The notes beneath the pieces were generated by a model. It was not told where the DNA came from. It searched no databases and saw only the letters and a list, made by a program, of their open reading frames with translations. Below, in pieces: positions 1 to 8,813 of a DNA stretch of 64,000 nt (positions are counted from its first letter, which is position 1; the number at the start of each line of letters is the position of its first letter). The translations under genes were made by a program, and so were the position numbers. Origin of the DNA: Beijerinckiaceae bacterium (lineage in GTDB: Bacteria; Pseudomonadota; Alphaproteobacteria; Rhizobiales; Beijerinckiaceae); assembly GCA_947475995.1 (NCBI GenBank), contig CANJNI010000023.1, positions 1-64,000 on the forward strand, read 5' to 3'.

Positions 1-149
1 ATCAAGGTTAATCGGGAAGCCCGGCCGCAGGTTCCCGGTTCAGGGAATAAAGCAGCAAAAACATTGACTTGAAAAAATTGAAACTACATGGAACCGAATT
101 GCTTTTGTAAACGGGACGATAAAAATCTGATTACCATAAAACAACGAAA

Positions 150-547
150 GCGCCAGCCGGCCTGTAAGCCGGGTTCTGTATGGCGCGGGTCGCCCCGCAC
201 GTGACGGCCATTCCTCTGGGACGATCCTCGCGGATCGCCTCAAGCAACCAACCCGGGCGACGTCCCGGAAACAGGCTGGAGCCTTGCGGCTCCGGTCGCC
301 CCTATTCGGTCTTGCTCCCGGCGGGGCTTGCCATGCCGCGCCCGTTGCCGGCCGCGCGGTGCGCTCTTACCGCACCTTTTCACCCTTACCGATCGGCCAG
401 CAAGCTGGTTCGACAGGCGGTTCGATCTCTGTGGCGCTATCCCTGGGGTCGCCCCCGCCGGACGTTATCCGGCGCCGTATTTCCGTGGAGCCCGGACTTT
501 CCTCCCGCCGACTTGCGTCGAGCGAGCGGCCGTCCGGCCGACTGGCT
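150..547 (-). ncRNA. rnpB: RNase P RNA (class A)
   Basis: This is the catalytic RNA of ribonuclease P, which trims the 5' leader from pre-tRNAs. Read on the minus strand it carries the hallmark GAGGAAAGTCCGGGCTCC block near the 5' end and the ACAGAACCCGGCTTA block near the 3' end. The 5' segment GCCAGTCGGCC (from position 546) pairs over 11 bases with GGCCGGCTGGC (to position 152), forming the P1 helix, which sets both ends to within a few bases. Length is about 400 nt, normal for bacterial type A. Several ORF-track entries across this stretch are shadows of the RNA gene. Confidence 0.96.
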
Positions 548-552
548 GGCGA

Positions 553-581
553 GCGATAGGGGCTGGCGGGCGACGGGTCAA
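553..581 (-). promoter_or_regulatory. Candidate sigma-70 promoter of rnpB
   Basis: On the minus strand TTGACC (581-576) is followed after exactly 17 bases by TATCGC (558-553). Transcription would start about 7 bases further on, at G546, which is the base where the P1 helix of RNase P RNA begins. The agreement of the two independent lines supports the call; it is not experimentally shown. Confidence 0.6.
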
Positions 582-775
582 CGAGGAAACCGGGTCCGCA
601 AGGTTTTGTTGAGCTTAACCGGCGGCCAAATGCCGCCCTTGCGGCTGCGCAATGACGAATCCCCAAGGTTGTGGTTTGATGTTTCCCATGTGCGGCTCCG
701 CACATGCTGAGTAGGGTGTTCCGGCCGAAAGTGCGCGGCGTGCGCTGATAGGCGCGACAATTCTGGAGGCGTTTC

Positions 776-1063
776 ATGAAGAAGATTATTCTGCTCGCAG
801 GCGCGATCGCCATGGCCCTGCCGCTGGCGGCCTGCAACAGCCGTGATCCGGGCGACCGGGCGCTGGGCGGCGCGGCTCTCGGCGCGGGCGCCGGGGCTCT
901 CATCGGCGCTGCGGCCACCGGCCGGGCGAGCGGCGCTCTGGCGGGCGCGGCCATCGGCGCAGCCGGCGGCGCAATCGTCGGCGCGAGCACGGCTCCGCGC
1001 CGCTGCATTCGCTCGGGCTATGACTATTACGGCAATCCGGTCTGCCTGCGTTACGCCAACTAA
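776..1063 (+). CDS. Small glycine-zipper lipoprotein
   Basis: A 95-residue protein with a short signal peptide ending in a lipobox (LAAC, Cys about residue 20), so it is likely lipidated and anchored in the outer membrane. Residues about 30-75 are a Gly/Ala-rich zipper (repeats such as GGAALGAGAGALIG) resembling the glycine-zipper segments of 17 kDa surface antigen and OsmB-type lipoproteins. The C-terminal YDYYGNPVCLRY tail has a second cysteine. The start is supported by CTGGAGG upstream. It is a single gene closed by its own terminator. Function is unknown beyond likely envelope structure or stress. Confidence 0.8.
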   Translation: MKKIILLAGAIAMALPLAACNSRDPGDRALGGAALGAGAGALIGAAATGRASGALAGAAIGAAGGAIVGASTAPRRCIRSGYDYYGNPVCLRYAN

Positions 1064-1080
1064 TCCGGTTTCCGGAATGA

Positions 1081-1119
1081 AGCCCGGATCGCTCTCCGCG
1101 ATCCGGGCTTTTCTTTTTT
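1081..1119 (+). terminator. Rho-independent terminator after the lipoprotein gene
   Basis: AGCCCGGATCG and CGATCCGGGCT arms form a strong GC-rich hairpin followed by TTTCTTTTTT, the classic intrinsic terminator layout, 18 bases after the lipoprotein stop codon. Confidence 0.9.
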
Positions 1120-1143
1120 GCGCGCGCTGCGTTAGGTCAGCAC

Positions 1144-1902
1144 ATGCGCCTCACGCCTGACAGTCCGGTCGCCGCGAAAGTGTTTCCCTCGCCCAATCAC
1201 GGCGAGCGGCGCGGCGTCGAGCGTCCCGACAGCATCATCCTGCATTACACCGGCATGCCGACGGGCGAATCCGCCCTGCAATGGCTGTGCAATCCGGTGT
1301 CGGACGTCTCCTGCCATTATTTCGTGTGGGAGGACGGCCATGTGCTGCAACTCGTGCCGGAATCGCGCCGCGCCTGGCATGCCGGTCGCGGCCATTGGGC
1401 GGGCGCCGACGATCTCAATTCGCATTCTATCGGCATCGAGATCGTCAATCCGGGCCATGAGGGCGATTTGCCCGGCTTCCCGAACGTGCAGATCGAATCC
1501 GTGATCCGCCTGTGCGCGGACATCTGCGCCCGCCATTCCATCAAGCCGCAGCGCGTGCTGGCCCATTCGGACATTGCGCCTGCGCGCAAGCGCGATCCGG
1601 GCGAAAAGTTTCCGTGGGATGTTTTGCATCGCGGCGGCGTCGGCCACTGGGTCGAGCCCGCGCCCATCGGGAGCGGGCGATTTTTCGGGCCGGGGGACGA
1701 GGGCCAGCCGGTGCAGGCGCTGCAGGCCATGTTCGGCATGTACGGATACGGCCTCGCCATCACGGGCGTTTACGACGCGACGACGGAGCATGTTGTGCGG
1801 GCGTTCCAGCGCCATTTCCGGCAGGCGCGGGTGGACGGCGTGGCGGATGCGTCGACGATTACGACGCTGCGGAATCTGATTGCGGCGCAGGCCTCCCCGT
1901 AG
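1144..1902 (+). CDS. amiD: N-acetylmuramoyl-L-alanine amidase, AmiD-like
   Basis: A 252-residue murein amidase that would cleave the bond between N-acetylmuramic acid and L-alanine in cell-wall fragments. The Amidase_2 fold spans about residues 15-165: the zinc-ligand regions are visible as ILHYTGMP, AHSDIAPARKRDPG and the HSIGIEIVNPG strand. A PG_binding_1 domain (about 180-250, with DEGQPVQALQAMFGMYGYG and FQRHFRQARVDG) follows, the same order as in AmiD. There is no evident signal peptide at the chosen start, so its location (periplasm or cytosol, recycling) is uncertain. The gene starts soon after the lipoprotein terminator and is followed by a palindromic repeat. Confidence 0.9.
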   Translation: MRLTPDSPVAAKVFPSPNHGERRGVERPDSIILHYTGMPTGESALQWLCNPVSDVSCHYFVWEDGHVLQLVPESRRAWHAGRGHWAGADDLNSHSIGIEIVNPGHEGDLPGFPNVQIESVIRLCADICARHSIKPQRVLAHSDIAPARKRDPGEKFPWDVLHRGGVGHWVEPAPIGSGRFFGPGDEGQPVQALQAMFGMYGYGLAITGVYDATTEHVVRAFQRHFRQARVDGVADASTITTLRNLIAAQASP

Positions 1903-1907
1903 CTCTG

Positions 1908-2012
1908 CCCCTCCCTAACCCTCCCCGACAAGCGGGGAGGGAACAGTCGGCGGCGCACCACGTGCGCGCTCCCTCCCCCTTCATGGGGGAGGGTTGGGGT
2001 GGGGTTCACCGC
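1908..2012. repeat. Paired C/G-rich palindromes between convergent genes
   Basis: Two perfect 9-bp hairpins lie here. CCCTCCCCG (1919-1927) pairs with CGGGGAGGG (1933-1941), and CCCTCCCCC (1971-1979) pairs with GGGGGAGGG (1985-1993). Both arms share the same CCCTCCCC core and the second is followed by TTGGGGTGGGG. Elements of this look are scattered between convergent genes in many Hyphomicrobiales genomes. It sits between amiD and terC and may also end both transcripts. Confidence 0.7.
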
Positions 2013-2019
2013 GAGCCCC

Positions 2020-2991
2020 TCACGCCTTCTGCTCGTCCCGCGTCTTCCACAGGCTGAACAGCACGCCCGAGATGAGGATCGAGAAGGTCACGCCCAGCGA
2101 CAGGAGCGGGGGAACCTTTTCGATGCCGAGCAGGTCGGCCGCGAAGATCTTGCTGCCGATGAAGATCAGCACGAAGGCCAGCGCCACCTTCAGATAGTGG
2201 AAGCGGTGCACCATCGCGGCGAGCGCGAAATAGAGGGCGCGCAGGCCGAGGATCGCGAAGATGTTCGACGTGTAGACGATGAACGGGTCGGTGGTGATGG
2301 CGAAAATCGCCGGCACGCTGTCCACCGCGAAGATCACGTCGGCGAATTCCACCAGCACGAGCGCCAGGAACAGCGGCGTCATGAAGGTCGCGGTCTTGCC
2401 GGCGGCCGTCGGAAGCCGCACGAAGAATTTCTCTCCGTGCAACTCGTCGGTGACGTTGAAGCGCTTGCGGACAATGCGCAGCACCGGGTTCGAGGCGACG
2501 TCATATTCGCTGTCGCCCATGATGAGCATCTTCACGCCCGTCGCGACGAGGAACAGGGCGAAGAGGTAGAGCACCCAGTCGAAGCTCGCGATCAGCGCTG
2601 CGCCGAGGCCGATCATGATGGCGCGCAGGATGATGACGCCGACGATGCCCCAGAACAGCACGCGATGCTGATAGGCCTGCGGCACAGCGAAAAACGTGAA
2701 GATCATCGCGATGACGAAGACATTGTCCATCGCCAGCGCCTTCTCGATCGCAAAGCCGGTCAGATAGTTCATGCCCGCCTCGGCGCCGAGCGTCCACCAG
2801 ATCCAGCCGCCGAAGGCGACGCCGAGGCTGATGTAGACGGCTGACAGGACCAGGCTTTCGCTGACCCCGATGGCGCGGCTTTCACGATGGAAGACGCCGA
2901 GATCGAGAACCAGAAGGACCGCGACCAGACCCATGAAGGTCAGCCACATCCACAGAGGCTTGCCGAGAAACAAACCGAACAGGATTTCCAT
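2020..2991 (-). CDS. TerC/Alx family integral membrane protein
   Basis: A 323-residue polytopic inner-membrane protein of the TerC/Alx family, linked to metal-ion (often manganese) export and tellurite resistance. Two acidic family signatures are present in hydrophobic helices: IEKALAMDNVFVIAMIF (about residues 82-98) and EFADVIFAVDSVPAIFAIT (about 213-231). The charged linker between them includes VTDELHGEKFF. About seven to nine membrane segments can be seen. The start ATG is preceded by a weak ribosome site. The minus-strand neighbour upstream is a TerB-like protein, so the two may work together. No yybP-ykoY riboswitch, which controls some Alx genes, was recognised upstream. Confidence 0.88.
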   Translation of the reverse strand: MEILFGLFLGKPLWMWLTFMGLVAVLLVLDLGVFHRESRAIGVSESLVLSAVYISLGVAFGGWIWWTLGAEAGMNYLTGFAIEKALAMDNVFVIAMIFTFFAVPQAYQHRVLFWGIVGVIILRAIMIGLGAALIASFDWVLYLFALFLVATGVKMLIMGDSEYDVASNPVLRIVRKRFNVTDELHGEKFFVRLPTAAGKTATFMTPLFLALVLVEFADVIFAVDSVPAIFAITTDPFIVYTSNIFAILGLRALYFALAAMVHRFHYLKVALAFVLIFIGSKIFAADLLGIEKVPPLLSLGVTFSILISGVLFSLWKTRDEQKA

Positions 2992-3032
2992 TTGTTTTTG
3001 ATCGCCGGTGTTGTTGGAACGTCAAAAGACTT

Positions 3033-3055
3033 GCCGCGCGCGGGTTGCGCGCGGC
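3033..3055. terminator. GC hairpin between terB-like and terC genes
   Basis: GCCGCGCGC and GCGCGCGGC form a perfect 9-bp stem with a 5-base loop. On the minus strand it is followed by AAGTCTTTTG, a weak U-rich stretch. It could attenuate transcription from the terB-like gene into terC or act as a leader structure. Confidence 0.45.
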
Positions 3056-3086
3056 CTGTCGTGTCGCGTTATAGCTTGATGTCAGA

Positions 3087-3593
3087 TCAGATGGCGACCG
3101 GGAGGTGCCGGGGATTGTGCCTCTCGCGCTGCATCGCGAAGGCCGGAGCGCCGCCGTCGGGCTCCAGTCCGAGATTGACGCGCAATTTCGAGAAGGCGCG
3201 CTGCTCGGCGGGGTGAACGACCCCGTCGGCCGGGATCATGTGACGGCAGGTCTCGATGATGACGTGCGCCTCGCGACGGCGGTTGCGGAACGGCGCGAGT
3301 TTCTCGAAGGCCATCTCGCAGCCCATCTCGGGGTCCATCTCGATGGTGGCCGTATGGGCGGCGAATTCTTCCGCCAGTTCCTCGAACGAAAAGGCCGACA
3401 GGCGAGGCTCGCTGCGCGCCAGCGTCAGGAAACGACGGCGTTCCGCGCGTGCGACCTCGCCGTCCGCACAGGAGATGATGGCGCAGGCCGCAACGACAGC
3501 CTCCATGAATTCCGTATTGTGGGCGCGTTCAATATCGGTCGCCACAAACGCCGGGTTGAGCTTGGGACGGCGGCCGAAACGGGTCTCAGACAT
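3087..3593 (-). CDS. TerB-family tellurite-resistance-like protein
   Basis: A 168-residue soluble, mostly helical protein of the TerB/DjlA N-terminal-like family. The typical acidic helix-turn patterns are visible as ACAIISCADGEVARAERRRF and MIPADGVVHPAEQRAFSKLR, which form two metal-binding-like 'ADG.V...E' repeats. The ORF track starts at 3641, but the internal ATG at 3593 has a strong TGGAGGAAT site six bases upstream and gives the MSETRFGRRP start, so I use it. It lies just upstream of terC on the same strand with a hairpin between them. TerB proteins associate with TerC at the membrane in metal-stress systems; that pairing here is an inference. Confidence 0.8.
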   Translation of the reverse strand: MSETRFGRRPKLNPAFVATDIERAHNTEFMEAVVAACAIISCADGEVARAERRRFLTLARSEPRLSAFSFEELAEEFAAHTATIEMDPEMGCEMAFEKLAPFRNRRREAHVIIETCRHMIPADGVVHPAEQRAFSKLRVNLGLEPDGGAPAFAMQRERHNPRHLPVAI

Positions 3594-3888
3594 GTATTCC
3601 TCCACTTGCCTCGAAAGCAGCGCTTGGCTTTCCGGGTACATTTCTGGAGGGAGGTTGATGGGTCCCGATCAGAAAGGCACACCCGAGGGCATTGCGCTGA
3701 CTGATCCGACATCGCGTTTCTTTGAACGCCAGAGGGGCCCGGATCAATGCTGTCAAGGTCGTGTCCGATCGTGGCTTAGTTGTGGCGGCGGCGGCGTCTT
3801 CGACAAAAGAATGAGGGCGCACGTTTGGCGGCTGCTTCGTGTGGATAGGCCGTCTGCTCTGCCCGCATGGGCACGTCGCAATTCCCGC

Positions 3889-3917
3889 TTGACGGCCCGG
3901 TCGGACCGCGCTTAATT
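3889..3917 (+). promoter_or_regulatory. Candidate promoter of the ilvBN operon
   Basis: TTGACG (3889-3894) and TTAATT (3912-3917) are separated by 17 bases. Transcription would begin around 3924, giving a short untranslated stretch before the leader-peptide ATG at 3947. Confidence 0.55.
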
Positions 3918-3946
3918 GCCGGAGATCAGAGTTTTCGGGGGCCAGT

Positions 3947-3997
3947 ATGCTCAGCCTTATCGTAGTAGGACGCGCGCCAGGGACAGGACGGGGATAG
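3947..3997 (+). CDS. ilvL: ilv leader peptide ([16 protein letters not shown])
   Basis: A 16-codon ORF too short for the ORF track. Its second to seventh codons read Leu-Ser-Leu-Ile-Val-Val, so five of six are branched-chain amino acids, followed by an unremarkable tail and a TAG stop. It is preceded by a G-rich ribosome-site-like run and followed by a hairpin and a terminator before ilvB. This is the layout of transcription attenuation: ribosomes short of charged Leu, Ile or Val tRNA would stall on these codons and let RNA polymerase continue into ilvB. The reading frame and codons are seen directly; the mechanism is inferred from known ilv leaders. Confidence 0.8.
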   Translation: MLSLIVVGRAPGTGRG

Positions 3998-4050
3998 ACC
4001 CCGCAATCCTGCGATTGGCGCATACCGGGCCCCCTGAGGGCCTTTTTTAT
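3984..4050 (+). promoter_or_regulatory. ilvB transcription attenuator (pause hairpin plus terminator)
   Basis: The first hairpin is nested: CAGGA (3984-3988) pairs with TCCTG (4007-4011), and inside it GGGG (3990-3993) pairs with CCCC (3999-4002). The leader-peptide stop codon lies in its loop. The second hairpin, GGCCC (4028-4032) with GGGCC (4038-4042), runs directly into TTTTTT (4043-4048) and is an intrinsic terminator about 50 bases upstream of the ilvB start. An upstream GGGGCC at 3938-3943 could compete for GGCCCC. Confidence 0.75.
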
Positions 4051-4098
4051 TGCCCGAAATCCAGAATGCAGCAGACGAACGACCGAGGGAACAGCGTC

Positions 4099-5871
4099 AT
4101 GTCGAGACAGATGACCGGTGCGGAGATGGTGGTGGAAGCCCTGAAGGGTCAGGGCGTCGATACGGTGTTCGGCTATCCGGGCGGCGCGGTGCTGCCGATC
4201 TATGACGCGATCTTCAACCAGAACCATGTCCGTCACGTGCTGGTTCGTCAGGAGGGCGGCGCGGCCCATGCGGCGGAAGGCTATGCGCGCTCCACCGGCA
4301 AGGTCGGCGTGCTGCTCGTCACGTCCGGTCCCGGCGCCACCAACGCCGTCACGGGCCTGACCGATGCGCTGCTGGACTCCATCCCGCTGGTCTGCCTCAC
4401 CGGGCAGGTGCCGACGCATCTCATCGGCTCGGACGCCTTTCAGGAATGCGACACCGTCGGCATCACGCGCCATTGCACCAAGCACAATTATCTGGTCCGC
4501 AATATCGAGGATCTGCCGCGCATCCTGCACGAGGCCTTCTATGTCGCCCGCAGCGGGCGTCCTGGTCCGGTGGTGATCGACCTGCCGAAGGATGTGCAGT
4601 TCGCGTCCGGCAATTATTCCGTGCCGGAGTTCAAAGGACACAAGACCTATTCGCCGAAGCTGAAGGGCGACGCCGGCCGCATCGCGGAAGCAGTCGCCCT
4701 GATGGCCTCTGCCAAAAAGCCGGTGTTCTATACGGGCGGCGGCGTCATCAACTCGGGGCCGAAGGCGTCCGAATTGCTGCGGGCCTTCGTGGCCATGACG
4801 GGGTTCCCGATCACCTCGACCCTGATGGGCCTCGGCTCCTATCCGGCGTCCGGCCCGAACTGGCTCGGCATGCTGGGAATGCACGGCACCTACGAAGCCA
4901 ATAATGTGATGCACGATTGCGACGTGATGATCTGCGTGGGCGCGCGTTTCGACGACCGCATCACCGGGCGGCTGGATGCGTTCGCGCCCTATTCGAAGAA
5001 GATCCACATCGACATTGACCCGTCCTCGATCAACAAGAACGTGCGCGTGGACATTCCGATCGTGGGCGATTGCGCGAATGTGCTCGAAGACATGATTGCG
5101 CAGTGGAAGGCCAAGAACTATCAGGCTGAAAAGACCGCGCTCACCGACTGGTGGAAGCAGATCGACAAGTGGCGTGCGCGCAAGTCGCTTGCCTATCGAC
5201 CCTCCAAAACCGCCATCAAGCCGCAGTATGCGGTCCAGCGTCTCTATGAATTGACCAAGAACCGCAACACCTACATCACGACGGAAGTCGGCCAGCACCA
5301 GATGTGGGCCGCTCAATATTATCATTTCGAGGAGCCGAACCGCTGGATGACGTCGGGTGGCCTTGGCACGATGGGCTACGGATTGCCGGCCGCCATCGGG
5401 GTGCAGATGGCGCATCCCGATGCGCTCGTCATTGATGTGGCGGGTGACGCCTCGATCCTGATGAACATTCAGGAACTTTCGACCGCCAAGCAATATCGGG
5501 CGGGCGTGAAGGTGTTCATCCTGAACAACCAGTACATGGGCATGGTGCGTCAGTGGCAGGAACTGCTGCACGGCGGGCGCTACGCCGAAAGCTACACGGA
5601 CTCGCTGCCGGATTTCGTCAAGCTGGCCGAAGCCTACGGGGCGAAGGGCATTCGCTGCACCGACCCGAACGACCTCGACCGCGCGATCAACGAGATGATC
5701 GAGACACCGGGTCTGGTGATCTTCGATTGCGTCGTGGAGGCGGAAGAGAATTGCTTCCCGATGATTCCCTCGGGCAAGGCGCATAACGACATGATCCTCG
5801 CAGAACTCGGCGACGATGCAGGCGTCGAACTGGGCGCCATCATCGACGAGAAGGGCAAGATGCTGGTGTGA
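4099..5871 (+). CDS. ilvB: Acetolactate synthase (acetohydroxyacid synthase) large subunit
   Basis: This enzyme condenses pyruvate with pyruvate or 2-oxobutyrate, the first common step of valine, leucine and isoleucine synthesis. The 590-residue protein has the usual length. The conserved catalytic Glu lies in [14 protein letters not shown] (E52), and the thiamine-diphosphate motif [12 protein letters not shown]...[12 protein letters not shown] is intact near the C-terminus, with the FAD-binding middle domain between. The ORF track begins at 3916, but that would translate through the leader and terminator. The ATG at 4099 ([10 protein letters not shown]) has GAGGGA upstream and matches the family start. 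ilvN follows 52 bases later. Expression is likely set by the attenuator upstream. Confidence 0.97.
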   Translation: MSRQMTGAEMVVEALKGQGVDTVFGYPGGAVLPIYDAIFNQNHVRHVLVRQEGGAAHAAEGYARSTGKVGVLLVTSGPGATNAVTGLTDALLDSIPLVCLTGQVPTHLIGSDAFQECDTVGITRHCTKHNYLVRNIEDLPRILHEAFYVARSGRPGPVVIDLPKDVQFASGNYSVPEFKGHKTYSPKLKGDAGRIAEAVALMASAKKPVFYTGGGVINSGPKASELLRAFVAMTGFPITSTLMGLGSYPASGPNWLGMLGMHGTYEANNVMHDCDVMICVGARFDDRITGRLDAFAPYSKKIHIDIDPSSINKNVRVDIPIVGDCANVLEDMIAQWKAKNYQAEKTALTDWWKQIDKWRARKSLAYRPSKTAIKPQYAVQRLYELTKNRNTYITTEVGQHQMWAAQYYHFEEPNRWMTSGGLGTMGYGLPAAIGVQMAHPDALVIDVAGDASILMNIQELSTAKQYRAGVKVFILNNQYMGMVRQWQELLHGGRYAESYTDSLPDFVKLAEAYGAKGIRCTDPNDLDRAINEMIETPGLVIFDCVVEAEENCFPMIPSGKAHNDMILAELGDDAGVELGAIIDEKGKMLV

Positions 5872-5923
5872 GGCGAAAGCCTCGCACTTCTCGCCTTCCC
5901 ATCATTCGCTACGGAACAAAATC

Positions 5924-6487
5924 ATGAACGCTCCTGTCCCCGCTCCGGTGATCCCGCCCTCGCCCTATTCGTCGGCGCTCGGCAAATCCAATATCGAAAG
6001 CCACACGCTCTCCGTGCTGGTCGACAACGAACCGGGCGTGCTGGCCCGCGTGGTCGGCCTGTTTTCGGGGCGCGGCTACAATATCGAGTCGCTGACGGTC
6101 GCAGAGGTTGCGCATACCGAGAACCTTTCGCGCATCACGATCGTGACCAGCGGTCCGCCCGAAGCCATCGAGCAGATCAGCCATCAGCTCGAACGCATCG
6201 TGCCGATCCACAAGGTTGTGGACCTGACCAAGCAGGGCCGGGCCATCGAGCGTGAACTTGCGATGATCAAGGTGCGCGGCACCGGCGACAATCGCAGCGA
6301 GGCGTTGCGGCTTGCCGAAGCCTTCCGGGCCAAGCTGATAGACGCCACGACCGAGAGCTTCATATTCGAACTCACCGGCACGCCGTCCAAGATCAACGAT
6401 TTCGTTGAGCTGATGCGTCCCATCGGCCTCGTCGAGATCGCCCGCACGGGCGTTGCGGCGATCACGCGCGGCGCTTCAAGCACCTGA
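5924..6487 (+). CDS. ilvN: Acetolactate synthase small (regulatory) subunit
   Basis: A 187-residue regulatory subunit that binds the large subunit IlvB and confers feedback inhibition by valine. An N-terminal ACT domain is clear (about residues 27-100: HTLSVLVDNEPGVLARVVGLFSGRGYNIESL split over the ACT core), followed by the C-terminal activation domain with ELAMIKV and ELTGTPSKI. The start at 5924 (MNAPVPAP) is chosen over the track's 5816, which overlaps ilvB. It has an extra Pro/Ala-rich N-terminal tail of about 20 residues. The next gene, a LysE exporter, begins ten bases after its stop, so the three probably form one transcript. The symbol ilvH is used for the same subunit in some genomes. 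Confidence 0.96.
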   Translation: MNAPVPAPVIPPSPYSSALGKSNIESHTLSVLVDNEPGVLARVVGLFSGRGYNIESLTVAEVAHTENLSRITIVTSGPPEAIEQISHQLERIVPIHKVVDLTKQGRAIERELAMIKVRGTGDNRSEALRLAEAFRAKLIDATTESFIFELTGTPSKINDFVELMRPIGLVEIARTGVAAITRGASST

Positions 6488-6496
6488 CCTGAAGTC

Positions 6497-7096
6497 TTGT
6501 CGATTGAACTCGCCATAGCGGCGGCCTTGTTCTGCTTCGCGGGTTCGCTGACCCCGGGGCCGAACAACATCATGCTGCTCGCCTCGGGGGTGAACTTCGG
6601 TTTCGCCCGCACGATTCCGCACATGAGCGGCGTCGTGGCCGGCTATGCGCTTCTCCTGCTGATGGTCGGGCTCGGCATAGGCCAGAGTGTCATGGCGCAT
6701 CCGATGGCGTTTCTGGCGCTCAAGGTCGCCGGCGCCGCCTATCTGGTCTGGCTGGCGTGGAAAGTCGCGACCGCCACCGGCGGCCCAAGCGGCGAAGGCC
6801 GAAGCGCGCCCCTGAGTTTCGTGCAGGCGGTCGCGTTTCAGTGGATCAACGTCAAGGGCGTGCTGCTGGGGATCAGCGCGGTGGCGGCCTTCACGCGGCC
6901 TGCTGCTTTCGGCCCCACGCTCACCATGCTGATATCGGTGTCCTTCGCGGCCAATGTCACTTCGGTGCTGGTCTGGACCCTGTTCGGGACGGCGCTGCGC
7001 GGCTTTCTGTCCGATCCGCGCAGGGCCCGCGTCTTTAACGTCGGCATGGCGATCCTGCTGCTCGCCTCGCTTTATCCGATGCTGGCGGACGTCTGA
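6497..7096 (+). CDS. LysE/RhtB-family amino acid exporter
   Basis: A 199-residue inner-membrane protein with about six hydrophobic segments and the family signature GSLTPGPNNIMLLASGVNFG at the N-terminus. LysE/RhtB proteins export amino acids or related metabolites by proton exchange. The start codon is TTG, and the protein begins as family members usually do (SIELAIAAAL). It follows ilvN by ten bases, so overflow export of a branched-chain amino acid or precursor is a fair guess, but the substrate cannot be read from sequence. Confidence 0.88.
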   Translation: MSIELAIAAALFCFAGSLTPGPNNIMLLASGVNFGFARTIPHMSGVVAGYALLLLMVGLGIGQSVMAHPMAFLALKVAGAAYLVWLAWKVATATGGPSGEGRSAPLSFVQAVAFQWINVKGVLLGISAVAAFTRPAAFGPTLTMLISVSFAANVTSVLVWTLFGTALRGFLSDPRRARVFNVGMAILLLASLYPMLADV

Positions 7097-7102
7097 GCGG
7101 GC

Positions 7103-7480
7103 TCAGGCCTCCCTGAGCGCGCGCCAGGCATTGAGGCAGAAGGCCGCCATCCCGGCGAAAATCAGGATCGATGCGATCACCGCCAGACCTTCACTCTGGG
7201 ATTTGATCGTCAGAAAAATGCCCGCCGCGAAGAAGGGCGTCACGCCCATGAACAGGTAGGCGTGAATGCGGGTCAGCAGGGGGCGGGCCTTCAGGTTGGG
7301 CCAAAGCTTGTAGGCGATGCCGAAAACAAGATGCAGGACGCCGCCTACCAGATTGAGATGGGCGTGGACCGGCGCATAGGTGAAGTCGTGGGAAGCGCCC
7401 ATATGGAGGCCCCAGCCCATCCCGATCGTCAGCCAGGTCGCTCCAAGAGACAGAAACCAGTTTTCGATACGGTCGATCAT
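7103..7480 (-). CDS. Small membrane protein with HAHLNLVG motif (haem-copper oxidase subunit I-like)
   Basis: A 124-residue protein with four predicted membrane helices. Helix two starts with the motif APVHAHLNLVGG, like the first haem-ligand helix of cytochrome oxidase or nitric oxide reductase large subunits, and helix one carries the matching GMGWGLHMGASHD. The protein is far too short to be an oxidase and lacks the later metal ligands. The ORF track starts at 7552, but the ATG at 7480 has AGGGGGACT upstream. It converges with the LysE gene, with six bases between the stops. Similar short proteins are common in alphaproteobacteria and have no agreed function; haem binding is possible. Confidence 0.75.
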   Translation of the reverse strand: MIDRIENWFLSLGATWLTIGMGWGLHMGASHDFTYAPVHAHLNLVGGVLHLVFGIAYKLWPNLKARPLLTRIHAYLFMGVTPFFAAGIFLTIKSQSEGLAVIASILIFAGMAAFCLNAWRALREA

Positions 7481-7672
7481 TCCAGTCCCCCTTTTCGAAC
7501 GCCCTTTGCGGGTCGCGGGCCGAAATGTGACTTTCCGGGTTACGGTCTGCAATCTCCTAAATACTTAAGATTGCGGTGTAATTCACAGAAACTGGAGTAG
7601 GCCCGGGCTGCCTTGATCGCCGGGGGGCTGCGCAGGCGCTTCAGAGGGTCGCAGTCGGCTCCCGGTCCCAAA

Positions 7673-7694
7673 GTCAAAGGCTTCGCCCTTTGAC
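7673..7694. promoter_or_regulatory. 8-bp palindrome over the ilvC -35 element
   Basis: GTCAAAGG (7673-7680) and CCTTTGAC (7687-7694) are perfect inverted repeats 6 bases apart. The right arm contains most of the TTGACG -35 hexamer of the ilvC promoter, so a dimeric regulator bound here would compete with RNA polymerase. There is no T-tract, so it is not a simple terminator. Confidence 0.5.
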
Positions 7695-7718
7695 GACAGG
7701 CCCGTCGCCGCTTATAGG
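7690..7718 (+). promoter_or_regulatory. Candidate sigma-70 promoter of ilvC
   Basis: TTGACG (7690-7695), a 17-base spacer and TATAGG (7713-7718) form a near-consensus promoter. The predicted start near 7725 leaves a leader of about 48 bases to the ilvC ATG. Confidence 0.65.
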
Positions 7719-7760
7719 GCGCAGGTCACAATTTTCGAGCGGCCCGGCCGCCACGAGTAG

Positions 7761-8792
<1,032 letters not shown>

Positions 8793-8813
8793 GGTCAACC
8801 GACCGGGGGCGGC

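Noticed and set aside
1-149. Possible gene or promoter at the window start
   Set aside because: No ORF with a ribosome site or family features. TTGACT at 64 has no convincing -10 at proper spacing. Probably intergenic sequence after rnpB.
2992-3090. yybP-ykoY (manganese) riboswitch upstream of the TerC gene
   Set aside because: Such riboswitches control some alx/terC genes, but only a simple GC hairpin is present and the conserved motif of the class was not seen.
3586-5784. 732-residue ORF antisense to ilvB
   Set aside because: Full overlap with the clear ilvB gene, His/Arg/Gly-rich composition typical of antisense GC-rich frames, and no domain motifs.
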